NCBI RefSeq assembly: GCF_021347895.1
Contig: NC_067113.1
Location: forward strand, 43,873,474-43,937,473
Length of the DNA stretch: 64,000 nt
DNA from: Acanthochromis polyacanthus
Lineage: Eukaryota; Chordata; Actinopteri; Pomacentridae
Direction: 5' to 3'
Shown here piece by piece: positions 12,506-24,403 of the stretch. Position 1 is the stretch's first letter, and each line of letters starts with the position of its first letter. The notes beneath the pieces are model-generated. The model saw only the letters and a program-made list of their open reading frames with translations, did no database searches and was not told the origin of the DNA. Made by a program: the position numbers and the translations under genes.

Positions 12506-13964
12506 ATTATTACTTCCATCAGAATAGAACTTGCTGATTGCATTTACGACCACACAGAAGTACAAGATCCTCTCTGTAATTAAGGTGCTCTAAAAAGAAA
12601 AGAAAGAAATAATACTATAGTAGAAATGCAAGAAACTTCATGATAGTAAATACATTTTCTGTAATGAATTCTTTTTAACAAAGGTTATAAAATGAACAGC
12701 TCAAAGAACACACAGGTTCTGTTATTCCACAATCCTGTGCAAAGGCCGACACATTATTTTCATCAGACCATATATTTTAAATCTGTTGCTTTATGCGGCT
12801 TCGAAAAACAAAAACAGTAATCCTATTTTCTCGGCACAACCAGTAAAAAGTATTCCTAATATCAGTGCACCATCGCTTCTGCAATGACGCCAGCAAACAG
12901 GTCTGGAAACCATGACAATACAAGACGGAGCACATCGATGTTACCTTGAATGAATCACCTCCAGACTGTGACAAATGTGAGAAAATGCCCCGAGAGAAAA
13001 AGACGGTCACAGACGCCTTAATAAGGTAACTCAGCCTCCTGGTCTGCTTCTAGCAGAAATTACACGCCGGCAGAAGATGCAGAAACGCGTCCCGGTCGAA
13101 GGAACGGCTCAAAAATATCGAGTTTTATGATGCATTTTTATGCTTTAGTGGATTAAAAAGCACTTACCTAAATTGAAGCTGAGCGTCCCTTCATGTCCTG
13201 TGATGCATGACGCTGCATATGACACATTAAAATACAGTATCGTGCTTGAGGGAACGCCGCAAGGCATTCTGGGTTGTGTGTGTGAGCACAATAGACGGGC
13301 TTTTTCTCCAACACCTGCAATTTGGTGAACCCTCTAGGTGATTTTCTGGTGACCGAATAAATTGGAAAAGACACAAGTGGAGCAACGGAGTGACAACAAT
13401 GAGTGACAACATCGTTAATACGAGGAGTAAGTGAAACTAAACGAGCTTTACTGTTAATTAGGAGCAGTTAAAACCCTGTAGGCTGAGCTGGAACCAAAAC
13501 AGGGAGCAGGACAGTCAAGGGCAATCCAGTGTAGCCCTCCAAGCATGACTGCAACACAAACCGACACTAGAAACACAAACGGCACAGTGGCGGTGCAGCA
13601 ATGTAGCAAGTGTTGCAGTGCAGTGAGATGCAGTGTTTTGGGATTGTTTTTTCTTCGTACCTTTTGGCAGGTTAGCCGTTTTTTAAGAGATCCTGTGTGC
13701 CAGGAAAAGCAACAAGGAAGCGTGTGTGTGTGTGTGTGTGTGTGCGAGGGAGAAAAAACAGGAATGGGTGGGGGAGGAGAGGGTGAGGGAGGGAAAGATA
13801 TGGAAGAAAAGGAAGAGGAAGTCTTCTGGGGAGGAGAGAGAACGCAAGGAAAGAGAGGTGATGCCAAGGTACCCTGCTGTTTTCTTTCTGACTACAGGGC
13901 ACAGCTACATTTCCTCTGTGTGTGATTCTCTTTTTCTATCTCACACACCACACGTGCACGCACA

Positions 13965-13997
<33 letters not shown>

Positions 13998-14249
13998 CAC
14001 AGTCTTTTGAGCAGTGGTTCCCCGGAAGCTACGGTAACCTGAATTATTGACTGTAAACGAGCACAATGGAGAAATACGACTCAGTTTTCATACTGTAACT
14101 GAAGCCAATGTTACAGCCGGGATGGGAGGGAGGGAGGAGTGAACACTGGGATGCCGGTTGGAAGGCTGTTTTTGGAATAAGTGTTTCAGTTTTAGGATTT
14201 TTGGACATAAATATACATAGATCATGTTGTTATAAAACAATGTTTTGCT
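12506..14249. other. gene-free stretch with simple repeats
   Basis: Contains TG at 13,721-13,744, a GA-rich tract on the plus strand at about 13,745-13,860 and a CA array at about 13,968-13,996. Apparent frames across these are repeat-driven. No exon supported. Confidence 0.5.
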
Positions 14250-14259
14250 GGGAAACCTT

Positions 14260-14656
14260 GAGTCCTGACATTCATGTGGATGTTTGACATGTACCAGCAA
14301 CCTAAACATTGCAGGTCAAGCAACCCCAACTCCCCGTGGCAACAGCAGCCCTTGATGCCAATTGCCACCCTCGGCAGGACAATGCACCCCAGCACACCAC
14401 AAAAACTGCTCAGCCTAGGGAACACGACAGAGCTAAACTGTTCACCTGGGTTCCACATTCCTCAGATCCAGATCTTAGTGAGCATCTGTGGCATGTACCA
14501 GGATGAGTCTGATCTAATTCACTGCCACCATCCAGGTGCCACAGGACATTCCCAGAGGGTCCATGCCCTAGTGGGTCAGATGAATTTTAGCATCATAAAG
14601 GAGACAAATACAGTACTAGGCAGGTGGTCATAATGTTGAGCCTGATCGATGTGTAC
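14260..14656 (+). pseudogene. Tc1/mariner-type transposase 3' fragment
   Basis: Decayed C-terminal part of a Tc1-family transposase, read on plus with several frame breaks. Recognisable blocks are GGATGTTTGACATGTACCAG, GGCAGGACAATGCACCCCAG, the DDE-end region CAGATCTTAGTGAGCATCTG (normally NPIEHLW) and CCACAGGACATTCCCAGAGG. It ends in the terminal repeat GGTGGTCATAATGTTGAGCC(TGATCGATGTGTAC). The transposase cuts and pastes its own element; this copy cannot be functional. The same family, inverted, lies at 25,469-25,760. Confidence 0.75.
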
Positions 14657-14802
14657 ACATCCAGGTTTCTGATGAGTGGAGGAACCCTCGTCCCTGTTTG
14701 GAGAAACCCCGATATTCTAGCTGCAATTGATAAGGCAATATTTTACATATTTTTTAATCTTATGGGGCTATTAAGGCTAACTTGTTAGCAAACAATCACC
14801 TA

Positions 14803-15135
14803 CACTACCAGTCAAAAGTTGGGACACACCTTCTCATTTAACGTTTTTTCTTTATTTTCATGTCTGCTTATACATTATAGATTCTCACTGAAGGCATCAA
14901 AACTATGAATGAACACATATGGAACTATGTAGCATGCATGTTTTGTATATTAGGTTCTCCCTTTGCTTTGATTCCTGCTTTGCACACTCTTAGCATTCTC
15001 CAGATGAGCTTCATGAGGTAATCACCTAAAATGATTCTCCAACAGTCTTGAAGGAGTTCCCAGAGATGCTGAGCACTTGTTGGCCCTTTTGCTTTCACTC
15101 TGCGGTCCATCGGCTGAATTTTGGGATTTTTTTCA
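14803..15135 (-). pseudogene. second Tc1-type element, transposase C-terminal fragment
   Basis: A different Tc1-like family from the neighbour at 14.26 kb. Its outer end CACTACCAGTCAAAAGTTGG follows a TA at 14,801-14,802, as expected for TA-targeting elements. On the minus strand, bases about 15,125-14,955 encode a decayed transposase C-terminus with SAQHLWELLQDCW, DYLMKLIWRMLRVCKAGIKAKG-type sequence. The N-terminal two thirds, including the first two catalytic Asp, are missing. Both Tc1 pieces lie within 900 bases of each other. Confidence 0.8.
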
Positions 15136-15299
15136 GACAAGGAAACAATACATTTTTTTGGTGCTTGTAAATGAAGACAACAGGAGGGTTAAATGTGAAA
15201 GTTCATAAGAAATATTTTGCCTCTAAAATAAGGAATACATGTGGTAAACAGACTAATCAGGATGTCAATATTGATCAAAATTGTGATGATCAGTTTGGT

Positions 15300-15770
15300 T
15301 ATAATCCTGTAAGTCCTAACCTGTTGTATTGGAATATTTTGCCCATAGAAAAGATGGTGTTGACCAAAAGCAGATACACTGTTGCCACTATAAATCAGCA
15401 CCACACAGCTCTGCATGATGGAGCCATATTTAGATGCCATCCAAAGCTATTTTGGATCGCTTTGCCAGAGTTGCAACATAAAACAAAGATTCCAAACAAC
15501 TTTTTTAAAAATATTTTTTATTCTCTACGCAGTCGTACACCCCTGAAAAATCACCTCAATTAATTGGATGAAAATTCCTGTATTTTATTTTAAAATACTG
15601 CAATGCCATTTCCAAAGTCATGCAGCCCTGGTTGCTGACTAAAAACAGGTACTTTTTCATAGTGTCTTGCTGTTGTTGGGTCATGTAAATCAGCATCACA
15701 AAGCTCTGTATGACGAGTGCAAAGCCAGATCTGAATACCATCAAAAGCTTTTTTGAATCAATCTAGAATG
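15300..15770. repeat. diverged tandem duplication (~300 bp offset)
   Basis: AAATCAGCACCACACAGCTC...GATGCCATCCAAAGCTATTT (about 15,391-15,450) recurs as AAATCAGCATCACAAAGCTC...AATACCATCAAAAGCTTTTT (about 15,687-15,755). Both are preceded by a TGTTG tract. No coding meaning recognised. Confidence 0.5.
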
Positions 15771-16803
15771 ATTATTCATTTCCAAATAGTTATTCAGGCC
15801 ATCTTCTGTAAACTCCTGTTCCTATCATGCAGTGTTCCATCAGAGCGACAAAAATTCGCATTCTGAGACTTGCAAATCCAGATTCCTCCCTCCATCAACG
15901 ATCCCTCCCTCGTCCTCTCCTGCCGGCACAACGTTGCAGTTCGTCCCTCCATCAGCTGCCGTCTCCCCAGGAGCACTCTGTCTGCCACAGCTTGCAGACG
16001 AGTGGAACAATCATGCAGTCACACCTCAGGAACAGAAGGGGCCCGCTCCCCCCCCCCGCCCCGTCACAAAGCCATCTTTCCAGTCGGAGGCGTCCTTGTG
16101 ACGCAGCGGGTTCCAGCACAGAACGTGTTTTCATGAGGGTGAGGATTTGAATGTGGCCTCGGCTTCATCTCTTCCACCATAATGGCTGCTTTAAAGTGCT
16201 GCTCCTGATGAAAGAGAGTGTTCATTTCTGTCCGTGTGCTCGTAATAAGAAACCGACACTGACCCTTCTAGCAGGACAGAAGATTTTAGTCAGTGTGACA
16301 TCAGAGGCATCGATTCTTGAGAAAAAGAGGAGTTTTAATCAACGGGAAAAACAGCAGATTTTAAATGTTGTGGGTGATTGTCAGATTGTGAATTGGGATT
16401 GAAGGCACATCCTTAATTGGCTCGATGTTTACCTGCATTATTTGTGAATGCTGACATGTCTGTGTGTGTTTAATAAGCTTTTCAACTTCTATTCTTTGAC
16501 TGGCTGTCTGTCTTTGGGGCTCTGATTAGCAGTCCGGCAGCCACTTTCTTCCCTTTTCTGTCTTTTTTTTCTTTCTTTCCATCACTGCTGCGGTAAAATC
16601 TGCCTCATTCTCATCTGTTTCCACCTGCACATCTGCATCCTCCTGCCTCTTCCTGCCTTTTTGCTGCAGCCATATCTGCCCAAACAGTTCAGCATCCCCC
16701 TTATTCTTGATTTGTCTCGCTTTTGTCGTTGTGAATTTTGTTTCTTTTCCATCACCTCTCTCTCTCCTCCTCTGTTCTCTTACCCCCAGCGAGTAGCATG
16801 TTG

Positions 16804-16838
<35 letters not shown>

Positions 16839-17580
16839 AAAGGCGACAATGTGTTCAGCCTTTCAGCCAGTCTGAAGCCAATCAATGGGAGCTTATCAGG
16901 ATGTGCGCTGCTCTGCGGCTGTCTGCAGCCGAATCCGGAGGCAGATAGGACTGAGCTGGGTCTGTCTGGGCTGGACTCAACAGGGGGTGGAAGAGGGAAG
17001 AGCTTAACAAGTGTGTGTGTGTGTGATGAGAGAATTCATGCATCTGCTGCTGGATGTCACAGAGAGGATTGAGAGTAGAGAGTGTGTTTGTATTCTTGTC
17101 AATCATGCGGAACGTGTGTTGATCTAGAGTGTGTTTGTGTATTTTTTGATCGAGGTAGATGGAGTGAAGCTCAGGTGCTGCTGCTAAGCCTGCTAAGCTT
17201 CCCATTGTAACACAGTTTATGGATAATAAAGGCAGAATAAGTCTTTGTAAATGGAGTGCCATTCCTTCAAGAGCGATGATTTGACAGGTAGAGAAATTTA
17301 AAGCTTGATGGGGAATGTCGTGTGTAGCTACAAATGCTAAGCTATGATTGGAAAAACACTGTTATCGAATGCTTATTTGGGTGGCCAAAGAAAGGCTGGT
17401 GTGTGTACTATATATGTGTGTCAACTAGCTAATTGTAAATCCAAACCACTCTCTGCTTTTGGTCAGATTTGGTTCCCCCCACACACACAAACACACAAAT
17501 TTAAAAAAAACAAACACTTTCAATCCCTGCATTCGCCCCCCCCCCCCTTCCTCAAAACAAAAGCTGCTCTTTCTCCTGCG
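15771..17580. other. gene-free stretch
   Basis: Mixed unique sequence with a (TG) run at about 16,806-16,838. Short, overlapping frames at 15.8-16.4 kb show no recognisable domain and no splice context. Pyrimidine-rich sequence at 16,540-16,790 lies next to the TG run. Confidence 0.45.
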
Positions 17581-18620
17581 ACTTTGCCATCACTATGGTA
17601 ATCACCAAGGCAACAAGTTACCTTAGTGACTTTTTTTGTTGTTTTTGTTGCCACTGCTTTCACAGATCGAAGCAGATTGCCTCGGGCGATTAGAAACGTT
17701 GGCGACAATGTGACCGTTTCCCGTCCGCGCTTCTAATTTACCACCACTAATACATTTTCATTAAAAGTCAAAGCAATCACTTCAGAAAATACACCTCTTG
17801 ATGGAGAATCAGATTTTTCGGCTGGGCGGCGGCTCCCTCGGCAGACTGACGACCAGAGGAGGCTAATTGGGGTTTCAATTAGAGGTCTGCTGCACCAAAT
17901 GACTCCTCCTCTCCCTCTAATTAAAACCTCCAACCGTGGAGTAATTGGAGAAGATGAACGGGTGGAGGGGCAGAAGGGGGGGAAAGGGAAAGGACGGATT
18001 TCAGTGGGAGGTTGGTTGTCACATTGGCAGGAAGCCGCGAACAGATGAAGGAAGGGATTACAAAAAATGATGCGAGGACAGGAGGTGTGAAAGATTTGAA
18101 AGAAAAATAAAGTGAAGAGGGTGAGGGGAGCAGATAAAGGGCTATTACTTGCAAATGGGGGTGCTGATGGGGAGGAAGTGAGGCAATGGGGGAGAGACGG
18201 AGAGGAAAGGCGTGATAAAGGGAGGGCTGCAATTTGCTGGGATCTCAAAAGGAGGGTGATGGGGAGAAAGGAGGACACAGAGGAGAAAGATCACTAGACT
18301 CTAATGATCAGTCTACAGCCTTCAGTGTGTGTGTTTGTGCATGTGTGTGTGTTGGGACGTTGCCATGGCAATAAGTGGCGCTCGTTAGAGGGCGTCCGTC
18401 AGGCAGCGTGCAGCAGGTGTCCGTCTGCGGCCCTCCTCCTCACACAAATATCCATCAATCAATGCGTAATTGGTCACAGTCGCGTTATTAGTGCTACCTG
18501 CGCTCGTCTGTTCCTCAGAAAACAATAATGGGGGAGCAATAGAAATAAAAAAGACACACACCTTCCCGGTCGTCTGGGCTCTTATTACACCGAGCCCGTC
18601 TCAGTGCAGAGAAGCAAACA
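17581..18620. promoter_or_regulatory. candidate conserved regulatory region with RFX X-box
   Basis: Unique, non-repetitive, relatively GC-rich block in an AT-rich flank. It has clustered homeodomain-type cores (CTAATTGG at 17,863; CAATTA at 17,877; CTAATTAAA at 17,918; GTAATTGG at 17,941) and an RFX X-box-like palindrome GTTGCCATGGCAAT at 18,359-18,372. A weaker half-palindrome CACCAAGGCAAC lies near 17,604. Bases 17,930-18,290 are strongly purine-biased on plus. Whether it is conserved cannot be tested here. Its distance to gpr37 exon 2 is about 29 kb, so a target gene is not assigned. Confidence 0.35.
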
Positions 18621-18765
18621 CTGAGAATGCACTCAGAGGTGAGCTCATGAAAGGCAGCGCAGCATTGTACACTCTCACCTAATACCAACTGTTACTGCAG
18701 GAAAGGACAGACGAACTGGAACTAGAGGAGGTGTGTATAGATTGTGGTGACATAAATATGCACAC

Positions 18766-19060
18766 AATATGGTTCAAAAGTTTAGGGTCACTTAGAAATG
18801 GCCTTATTTTTTTAAAAGAAAAGCAATTTCTTTTCAATGAAGATAGCATTAAATGAATCAGAAATCCAGCTTAGACATTGTTAAAGTGGTAAATGACTAT
18901 TCTAGCTGGAAACGGCTGATTTTTAATTGAATATCTCCATAGGGGTACAGAGGAACATTTCCAGCAACCATCACTCCTGTGTTCTAATGCTACATTGTGT
19001 TAGCTAATGGTGTTGAAAAGCTCAATGATGATTAGAAAACCCTTGTACAGTTATTTTGTC
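18766..19060 (+). mobile_element. MITE family A, copy 2
   Basis: Begins with the terminal repeat TATGGTTCAAAAGTTTAGGG(TCACTTAG), as copy 3 does in inverse. It carries the shared body AAATGACTATTCTAGCTGGA, AATATCTCCATAGGGGTACA and CAGCAACCATCACTCCTGTG. The 3' end is lost at about 19,060, where sequence of a different repeat (19,067-19,117) begins. Confidence 0.8.
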
Positions 19061-19066
19061 ATAGTT

Positions 19067-19117
19067 ACAGTGATGCTGTGCCGCTATCTTGCAATGACAC
19101 AGAAATCTTTAACAAAA
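19067..19117 (+). repeat. short fragment of the 21 kb repeat
   Basis: CAGTGATGCTGTGCCGCTAT...ACAGAAATCTTTAACAAA closely matches CAGTGACGATGTGCTGCTAT...ACAGAAATCTTTAACAAA at 21,537-21,586, with only scattered substitutions over about 50 bases. Confidence 0.7.
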
Positions 19118-21160
19118 ACACAAACATCAAATTAAAAATGCTCAATTTTTTAAAAGGTATTTGCACAAATTTAATGTAATTTCACTGTTAATTTCACGTT
19201 TCATATTTTCAGTATGTTTTGAAACAGATATTAGATAATCAGTGACAATTAACAGAAAAACAACTATTGGTGAATGTTTTATGAGTTTTATGTGCTTTCT
19301 TTTCTGTCCCATATATTGTTTTTACACATGTAAATATCTTTCATCATAAATTAGAAAGCTCAAGAAATACTTTCATGGAAAAATTAGACTAAAAAGATAT
19401 TTTTTAGTATTAAAAACTGCAGTATTTTATGAGTATTTTTGACACCCTTGGTCTGCTTGGTTATATTGTAGTTTTCTTTCTTTTTTGTCACAGTGTTTAA
19501 AGTTCACCTAACCTGAACTTTGACTTCTGTGTGTGCATGAGCTCGCCAGGCTATTTGCTGAGCACAGCGCCAAACCGTCATGGCACAACGCTGGAAATAA
19601 TGGGTTTCAGAGCACAGCGGTGCCGTTGTGTTCTGTCTGAAACGACTGTAATTGTTTAGGAAATGAATGTAAGTCAGTGTAATGTCCTCAGTAGTGATGC
19701 AAACCACGACTTCTCCACTCACAAACTCTTTAAACAATCAGATGAAAATAGTGGAATCAATGAAAGAAGATTCATATTTTTTGATTGAGCAATTTCAGTT
19801 GAAAAAGAATCATCTCACTGTCTTTGGTTAATCAATGAACTGCAAACATTTCCTTTTCCGAAACCTTTCAAGCTGTCTTACGTTCTCTTTTAGCTTTAGG
19901 TTGAATTCTTTTTAGCTGCTTTAGTTTCAGGGTTGAATTCGATGTCACAGTGTCATGACAACTGAACTTTATCTATTATGCTAAGTGTCTGCAGTGAAAA
20001 GACTTCATTTTATATTCTATGTCCAATGCCAAATCAGAGGTTTTATGGAATTACGTCAGTCTATGTTGGGCTGCATACATTTCAGCTCCTGTCACTATTT
20101 TACTACTTGTTCTGGGAAGTCTAGAAAGCATTAATGTTAGTTCACAAAGCCAACAGTCCATATTTGATTACTGTGCCGCATACTACCAGCTTTGTTCCAG
20201 CTCTGATGCACTAAAACAAACACTCTGGATGTTAGTTATACAGCACGATATTTTCAAAAGTCAAATGTGATTCCGTTCGGAGGACTGCTGCAGCAAAACT
20301 CCCGAAGATTTCAGCTGGAAAATGTCATCACATCTGCAGTTTCTCTCACAGAGTTTATTGTGTTGCCTTTTTGGATGAAATGAGATCTGCACTGCTCAAT
20401 TCAATTTAAAATGAAGAGAGGAAAAAAGGCAGGCTGGTACAAAAACACTTATTTCTGGCAACCGTATCCTATTGTTTTGGAAGTTATTGAGTGAGTGAAC
20501 CCACGGTTTGCTCTGAACTGCCCCTTTCAAACAAAATCAAACTGGGCTTATTGTTTGAGTCAACAGCATCAAAACAAATAAGGAAGCCTCCCATGTTACT
20601 TTGTAGTGAGTTATAGCTTCTAGTGAAAGAGGAGTTCTTCAATTTGTCTTGCAACCATTTAAAGCAACCTGTTCCTAATCCATTTTACCTGATGTGTTCT
20701 AGCGTTTATGTAACCTTGTTACAACACAATGTTGTATTTTCACACTAACAGATGAGCTTATGTATGATTTCCAAATACTGAAAATTCTGTCCATGTGTGG
20801 TGATAAACGACTACCTTACCAACTTTAAAATAAAACATGTCCTGACAGCTGTGGTGGAACTTCTTACTGCAACAAAATGGTTTAACTTCGGCTTACAAAC
20901 TGTGTCAAACTTCACTGCCTCGAGGTGAAGAAAACTACACGGTGATTGATTTTGTCTGCATATTAGGGATAATTTATAATTCTAAGTAATTAATGAAGTT
21001 ACCTCCGCATCCACCTTTGATAAAACATTACCACAAAGGTAGCAGTGACATTTACGAAAATAAGCCCAAAGAGCACCTCCTGGAAACATATTTTCATTAG
21101 AAAAAGCTCAGTCGCATGGACAAGATAATCATGATCGCACTGAAAGAATGCTATGCTGCT
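19118..21160. other. gene-free stretch
   Basis: AT-rich, no gene or firm repeat. The 83-codon plus frame at 20,019-20,270 shows no recognised domain and lacks supporting splice or start context. Confidence 0.45.
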
Positions 21161-21167
21161 ATTTGTA

Positions 21168-21782
21168 CTCCACCAAGGCTGCTCAGTCGATGTTGATCAT
21201 TTGAGACGGCTGAAATGTTGAAAAAAGTTGTGGCAGAAATCCCGACACCGTAGAATGTGGCTATTTAATATCAGTGTACCCACAGACAAAATGACCTCGC
21301 GCTGAGCACAGACATGTGTACGTTATGTACGGATACCGAATCGCTTCACCTCAATATGTAGTGGACGGCGGGAATTGATAGGACTCGGAAACACCCCCAC
21401 AATTTAATCAACTTTTCCTAGTATCATTTCTGACAGATAAGCCCCAATAAGTTTGCAGTGGTTGATTTGTAGTAGGATCACAATCATGTGATCGTCAGCA
21501 GGCAGCTGATGTAGTGTTCACTTGTTGTCATGGTTACAGTGACGATGTGCTGCTATCTCACAATGATACAGAAATCTTTAACAAATCTGTGGATCCAGAC
21601 TATAAGCTGCATCACTGCCACAATCTAATCATTTGGTCCTTGTGTCATTTCTGACCTTCACTGACAATTTCATCCAAATCCGTTATTCCGTTTTTGAGTA
21701 ATGTTGGTGACAGACAGACAGGCAAACAAACACTGATCATCACATAACCCCGCTGATGCTCTGCCTCCTTGGCAGAATAAAA
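21168..21782. repeat. interspersed repeat with imperfect inverted ends
   Basis: Contains TCATCCAAATCCGTTATTCC and GACAGACAGACAGGCAAACA, strings of a very common teleost dispersed repeat. Ends CTCCACCAAGGCTGCTCAG (21,169) and CTCTGCCTCCTTGGCAGAAT (21,759) are loosely inverted. A 50-bp piece of it recurs at 19,067-19,117. Boundaries approximate; class not determined. Confidence 0.55.
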
Positions 21783-22440
21783 AAGGGAATGTCTGAAGGA
21801 GGCTTATAGAGCTGATATCCAACTGTGAGTGTTCACAGCTGCTGTACACGCTACAAGTGCCGTGTACAAAACCTCATCGACTCACAAAGTGTCACTATTT
21901 GCTTTCACAGCAGTCCTTAAATACCTAAGGTGCGATGAATGCAGTTCATTTAAGGGTATAAAGCACCAAAGATGCAATACATCTATTCTGAGACGAAACT
22001 CAACATTCCAGTAACTGCTATTCCTGCTGCGTTCCACATAGAAGTACATACATCTCTCCCTGCATGAACAGACATTATGAACATATCTTAAGTGGTGTTT
22101 TAGTAACAGAAGAAGAAGCTCCTGAAAACCTGAACAGTAAGATGAGAACAGTTCTGCTCAAGAGCGATCATCTCAACAACATAAACTGTGGTGCCTCTGA
22201 AGCTTTATTGATTTAGTAGTGATTTAACAGCAGAATGCGATGTGTGCACGACGTCTTTGGGGTTGATAGAGCATCTCCATATGTGAACAATAAGTCGATT
22301 TTTCAGTCTGGAACACTATATGATTGCACTTGCTGAGCATGATTTCAAGCCTCCCATCTATTGCGACTCCAGCTCTCTGTAGGACTGATGCCTTAAACAA
22401 TAAATACCACCGTTTGTCACACTGTGAAGTTTTACATTCA
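21783..22440. other. gene-free stretch
   Basis: No gene, repeat or regulatory cluster that I can support. Confidence 0.4.
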
Positions 22441-23930
22441 GGCTGAAAGGCTAAGATGACTGGGGCGGGGTAAAGTAATTACCTTTCAGCGATGAGTGTG
22501 TGTTTTCTGACAGTGTTAGTAATTGTAACTCCTGGGACTCTGGGTTTTTTGTATGTGTGCTTTGTGCTTTATAATCTCGCTGTTCGCTCATGCATGCGGT
22601 TTATTGCGCATGCTTGTGAGTGGCCCGGCTCGTTGGAGGCGCAGGGGATGCTGCGGCAAGAAAACCACACATCAGAGTGTCAGACAACAGCTGGGCTGGA
22701 GCAAACATCAGTGCTGATTACGAGAAGCTGTTAAAATTACAGAGTCAGCAGTGACAGAGCTGTCTCCATATCTGCTACCTAAGAGCATCTAAAGCCTTGA
22801 AATTGAGTGTTTTTCTGCAGCACTATTCCCCCCCCCATCTCCAGCTTTCTTTCACTTCACACAGGTGACACCGCAATATGGATAATGTCAGCGTTTGATG
22901 TGCGGTCCATTTTAATGCTCTCACTCGCTCTATACTATCCTCTATACAGTGCTTTTTATTTATCTTTAAGCATGGCTGCTGCATTCATTGATTTCCCCAG
23001 AGAGCTCCCTCTAATTGTAAACCAAAAAAAAAAGGAGTCTGGCAGAGTTGGACGGCAGCATATTGTGACTGTGAATAGAGATAATGAGGCAACACTTTTT
23101 GCCGTCATCAGCTTTGGGACACGTTTTGTTGTACGAGCCATTTTTGGAGTAATCTGGGTCTATTTAGGCACTTCACATGTTTTGCAGACGTGTTATTATC
23201 GCTGTGGTGGTGTGCCGACGTCGCTTTCAAACTTGGCCAACCCACAGCAGAGAATACGGCTTTTTTATTCTTGTTTTCTTGCATTGTTCTACCAAAAGAA
23301 TAGAGCTGTTTGTTGCAATCTCTTTATCTGTTAGATGAATTGGCCACCGCATCGTAAGTAATTAGATTATCAAACTGTGGCAGGTGGCGCGCTGTCGAAT
23401 CGTCAGGTGGAGCCGTGCAACCAACAGGTTTTGTTTCACAGCACTGTGAGTTGTCATAGCAGGAAAAGCAGAGGTGTAATTCATTATATTAATTATTGCT
23501 CAGCTACATCTGGCTTTTTCAGTAAACTATGCCACTGGAACAACACGTAAGGCCCCTGTATGACAGTTAATCGACGGAATGGCCGTCACCAGACATCAAC
23601 AAAGTTTTGTTGATTTCTCCAGCCAAAAAAAACCAAACTTGACTGTCACTTACTTCCAAGAGGATTTCCAAATCTCTCCTTTTTGTCTTCAAAGACTTAC
23701 TGCACCAACCTGGAGAGCCTCCGACATAAAACCTGGGGATATAGTGGGAGTTTTTTTCCCGTCTGAACTCCTAATTAACTCCTAATCTCGAATAGGACAG
23801 CCTAATTGGAGCTAAATCCAGACAAAGCTCTTCTTGTGCCTCCCCTCTGAGCCAAATAAGGATAATCTGCAGGAGGAAGGAACGTTTCGAGGTAGTTTAT
23901 TTTTAGTCCAGCCTGTAGAAAATGCCTCCT
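22441..23930. promoter_or_regulatory. candidate conserved non-coding block
   Basis: Long unique stretch without repeat signatures, with closely spaced homeodomain-type cores (CTCTAATTGTAA at 23,009; CTCCTAATTAACTCCTAATC at 23,768; GCCTAATTGGAGC at 23,801). A 175-codon frame at 22,807-23,334 on plus has no recognisable domain and contains hydrophobic low-information stretches. It is treated as chance openness. Conservation is inferred from texture only. Confidence 0.3.
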
Positions 23931-23984
23931 CCTCCACAGTGGTGTGCAGTCCGGAGTGGAAAGGTCGGGATCAGTACCTTAACG

Positions 23985-24200
23985 TCTGGAGGTAGATTGG
24001 CTCCTCTGGGATGGGAGTGAGTTGTTGCTTCAAATGGAGAAGTTTCAGTATCTTGGGTGGTGAAGAGAAAGCTGATCTGGAACTCAGAGCTGTCAGTTCA
24101 ACGGTCCATCTATGACTGAACTCTCACCTTTGGTTAGCAGCCAAAAGTTGGACTTGAAAATGCGTTTCCTCAGTAGCATGACTTCATAGTATTTCTTGTT
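23985..24200 (+). mobile_element. LINE fragment, RT C-terminal region
   Basis: Reads GSELLLQMEKFQYLG on plus at about 24,015-24,060. It is then joined, after an internal deletion, to GTGAAGAGAAAGCTGATCTG and a decayed continuation (CAACGGTCCATCTATGACTG, CTCTCACCTTTGGTTA, GCGTTTCCTCAGTAGCATG). This is the order seen in a very abundant fish non-LTR retrotransposon (VEEFKYLG ... MSFLRR). The same family recurs at 32.3 and 38.8 kb. Non-functional. Confidence 0.7.
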
Positions 24201-24239
24201 CTTTTATGCATTGTTAGTTTGATTTCTGCCTATGATTCT

Positions 24240-24395
24240 TTTCTCTTTGCCCTTTCACCTAAGTGGTTGAGGCAGGTGTCTGTCCTCCTAGAGCCTGGTT
24301 CTGCTTGAGATTCCTTCCTTTGAAACAAGAGTTTTTCCTTTCCATTGTTGCTAAAAAGCTGCTTTTAGAGAAATTGTGGATTTATTGGGATACAT
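24240..24395 (+). repeat. LINE 3'-end-type fragment
   Basis: CTGTCCTCCTAGAGCCTGGT, TCTGCTTGAGATTCCTTCCT and GAGTTTTTCCTTTCCATTG resemble the 3' region of another common fish LINE (TCTGGTTCTGCTGGAGGTTT...GAGTTTTTCCTTCC). It is short and decayed. Confidence 0.6.
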
Positions 24396-24403
24396 TCTAC
24401 AAT

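Noticed and set aside
13454..13925. Frames of 126-137 codons on both strands
   Set aside because: Driven by TG/CA and GA-rich simple sequence; no domain or splice context.
17733..18278. 181-codon minus frame (Ser/Pro/Phe-rich)
   Set aside because: Explained by the purine-rich plus strand, which makes stops rare on minus. No domain and it lies in candidate regulatory DNA.
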